From Candidatus Aminicenantota bacterium (GTDB lineage Bacteria > Acidobacteriota > Aminicenantia > Aminicenantales > JAFGBC01), in assembly GCA_022867325.1 (NCBI GenBank), contig JALHUR010000005.1, forward strand, positions 1 to 32,158: a stretch of DNA of 32,158 nt, in the 5' to 3' direction. This document shows, piece by piece, positions 31,750 to 32,158 of the stretch. The notes beneath the pieces were generated by a model. That model was not told the origin of the DNA. It searched no databases and was given only the letters and a program-made list of their open reading frames with translations. Within the stretch, counting starts at the first letter, position 1; each line of letters opens with the position of its first letter. The position numbers and the translations under genes are program-made.

Positions 31750-32158
31750 GATGGATCTCCTCGGTCGGGACGGGACGCCCGGTCGCTTCGCAGGCCTCCC
31801 GGACGGAGGCGGCCAGGTCGAACTCCGGGAGGAAATCGACATCCCGGCGGACCTTGGCTTCATAGAGGTCCCGGAAGTTGGCCAGAGTCGTCAGGATGGG
31901 ATTGGCCGAGGTCTGGCCGAGGCCGCAGCGGCTCATGGTCTTCACGATCCTGCCCCAGGATTCGATGTCTCCCAGGTCCTGGAGCGTCCCTTTGCCGCCG
32001 ATGATCTTTTCAAGCTTTCTCCTGAGCAGGGTGTTGCCGACGCGGCAGGGGACGCATGAGCCGCACGATTCCTCGATGAAGAAATCCATGAAGTTATGGA
32101 CGACTTCAAAGAGATCTCTCTGCGGCCCGATGATTATGACCGAGCCGCCCGTCGGCAG
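31742..32158 (-). CDS. hoxF: Hydrogenase diaphorase flavoprotein subunit HoxF/NuoF-like (5' part outside window)
   Basis: Only the C-terminal 138 residues are in the window; the frame is open to the last base. ESCGSCVPCRVG (Cys ligands of the N3-type [4Fe-4S] cluster) and the downstream CGLGQTSANPILTTL with the fourth Cys identify the C-terminal domain of NuoF/HoxF, which oxidises or reduces NAD(P) through FMN. The final part (about YEAKVRRDVDFLPEFD) is normal for the family. The stop overlaps hoxU by 8 bp. A hoxE-like subunit would be expected further upstream, beyond the window. Confidence 0.9.
   Translation of the reverse strand: MPTGGSVIIIGPQRDLFEVVHNFMDFFIEESCGSCVPCRVGNTLLRRKLEKIIGGKGTLQDLGDIESWGRIVKTMSRCGLGQTSANPILTTLANFRDLYEAKVRRDVDFLPEFDLAASVREACEATGRPVPTEEIHHD

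Noticed and set aside
29317-32004. An 895-codon open frame on the plus strand
   Set aside because: Antisense to hoxH, hoxY and hoxU; acidic low-complexity translation with no recognisable domain.
1-32158. CRISPR arrays, tRNA or rRNA genes, phage modules
   Set aside because: No regularly spaced repeats, cloverleaf patterns or phage genes were seen on reading; the only tyrosine recombinase is a housekeeping Xer type. Short tRNAs could still be missed without a covariance search.

Overview
The window is 32 kb of high-GC, gene-dense bacterial DNA with short intergenic gaps and many 4-17 bp gene overlaps. Outer-membrane beta-barrel proteins ending in Phe indicate a Gram-negative (diderm) cell. 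The gene styles together suggest an uncultivated Acidobacteriota/Aminicenantes-like lineage: a CAD-like carbamoyl-phosphate synthase, DUF1573 and DUF2812 proteins, and a group 3d hydrogenase. That assignment is inference; the window has no rRNA and I recognised no tRNA.

Layout. 1-5260: a TIM-barrel glycosidase-like protein, two SAM methyltransferases, an SH3b-plus-barrel outer-membrane protein, and an AT-richer multi-pass membrane protein that looks foreign. 5320-9690: carA-carB. 9750-12210: a DUF1573 protein, a YggU-family protein and a nucleoside transporter (nupC-like) pseudogene. 12450-16850: dprA-topA-xerC, a DNA uptake and topology block. 16870-18380: a thioesterase, then a PadR / DUF2812 / 22-residue membrane peptide operon behind a strong promoter with tandem palindromic operators. 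18700-22290: a comEA-like gene behind a sigma-54-type promoter, converging on a methyltransferase-UbiA-MgtC-RdgB operon. 22370-27480: an Rrf2 regulator, an OprO/P-like porin and a pstSCAB-type ABC transporter. 27480-32158 (minus strand): hoxF(partial)-hoxU-hoxY-hoxH, a hydrogenase maturation protease, hypB and hypA, i.e. an NAD(P)-linked [NiFe] hydrogenase with part of its maturation set.

The most unusual signal is a family of small non-autonomous mobile elements resembling IS200/IS605 (TnpB-type) ends. There are two complete copies (5323-5430, 11197-11413) and one right end at the window start (1-37). They share a left end, a hairpin-bearing right end and a TTNAC pentamer at the boundaries. 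One copy interrupts nupC, and removing exactly 217 bp restores the reading frame. Another sits directly 3' of the -35 box (TTGAC) of a near-consensus carA promoter, and its own terminal TTGAC rebuilds that -35 box. The longer copy carries extra hairpins with GNRA-type tetraloops, and the right-end hairpin shows a compensatory base-pair change, so an RNA or single-stranded DNA structure is probably under selection.

Secondary points of interest are an EF-hand-like calcium loop inside the PstS-type binding protein, an Fe-S-type Rrf2 regulator in front of a pst-like system, a translationally coupled 22-residue membrane peptide after the DUF2812 gene, and a eukaryote (CAD)-like CarAB.
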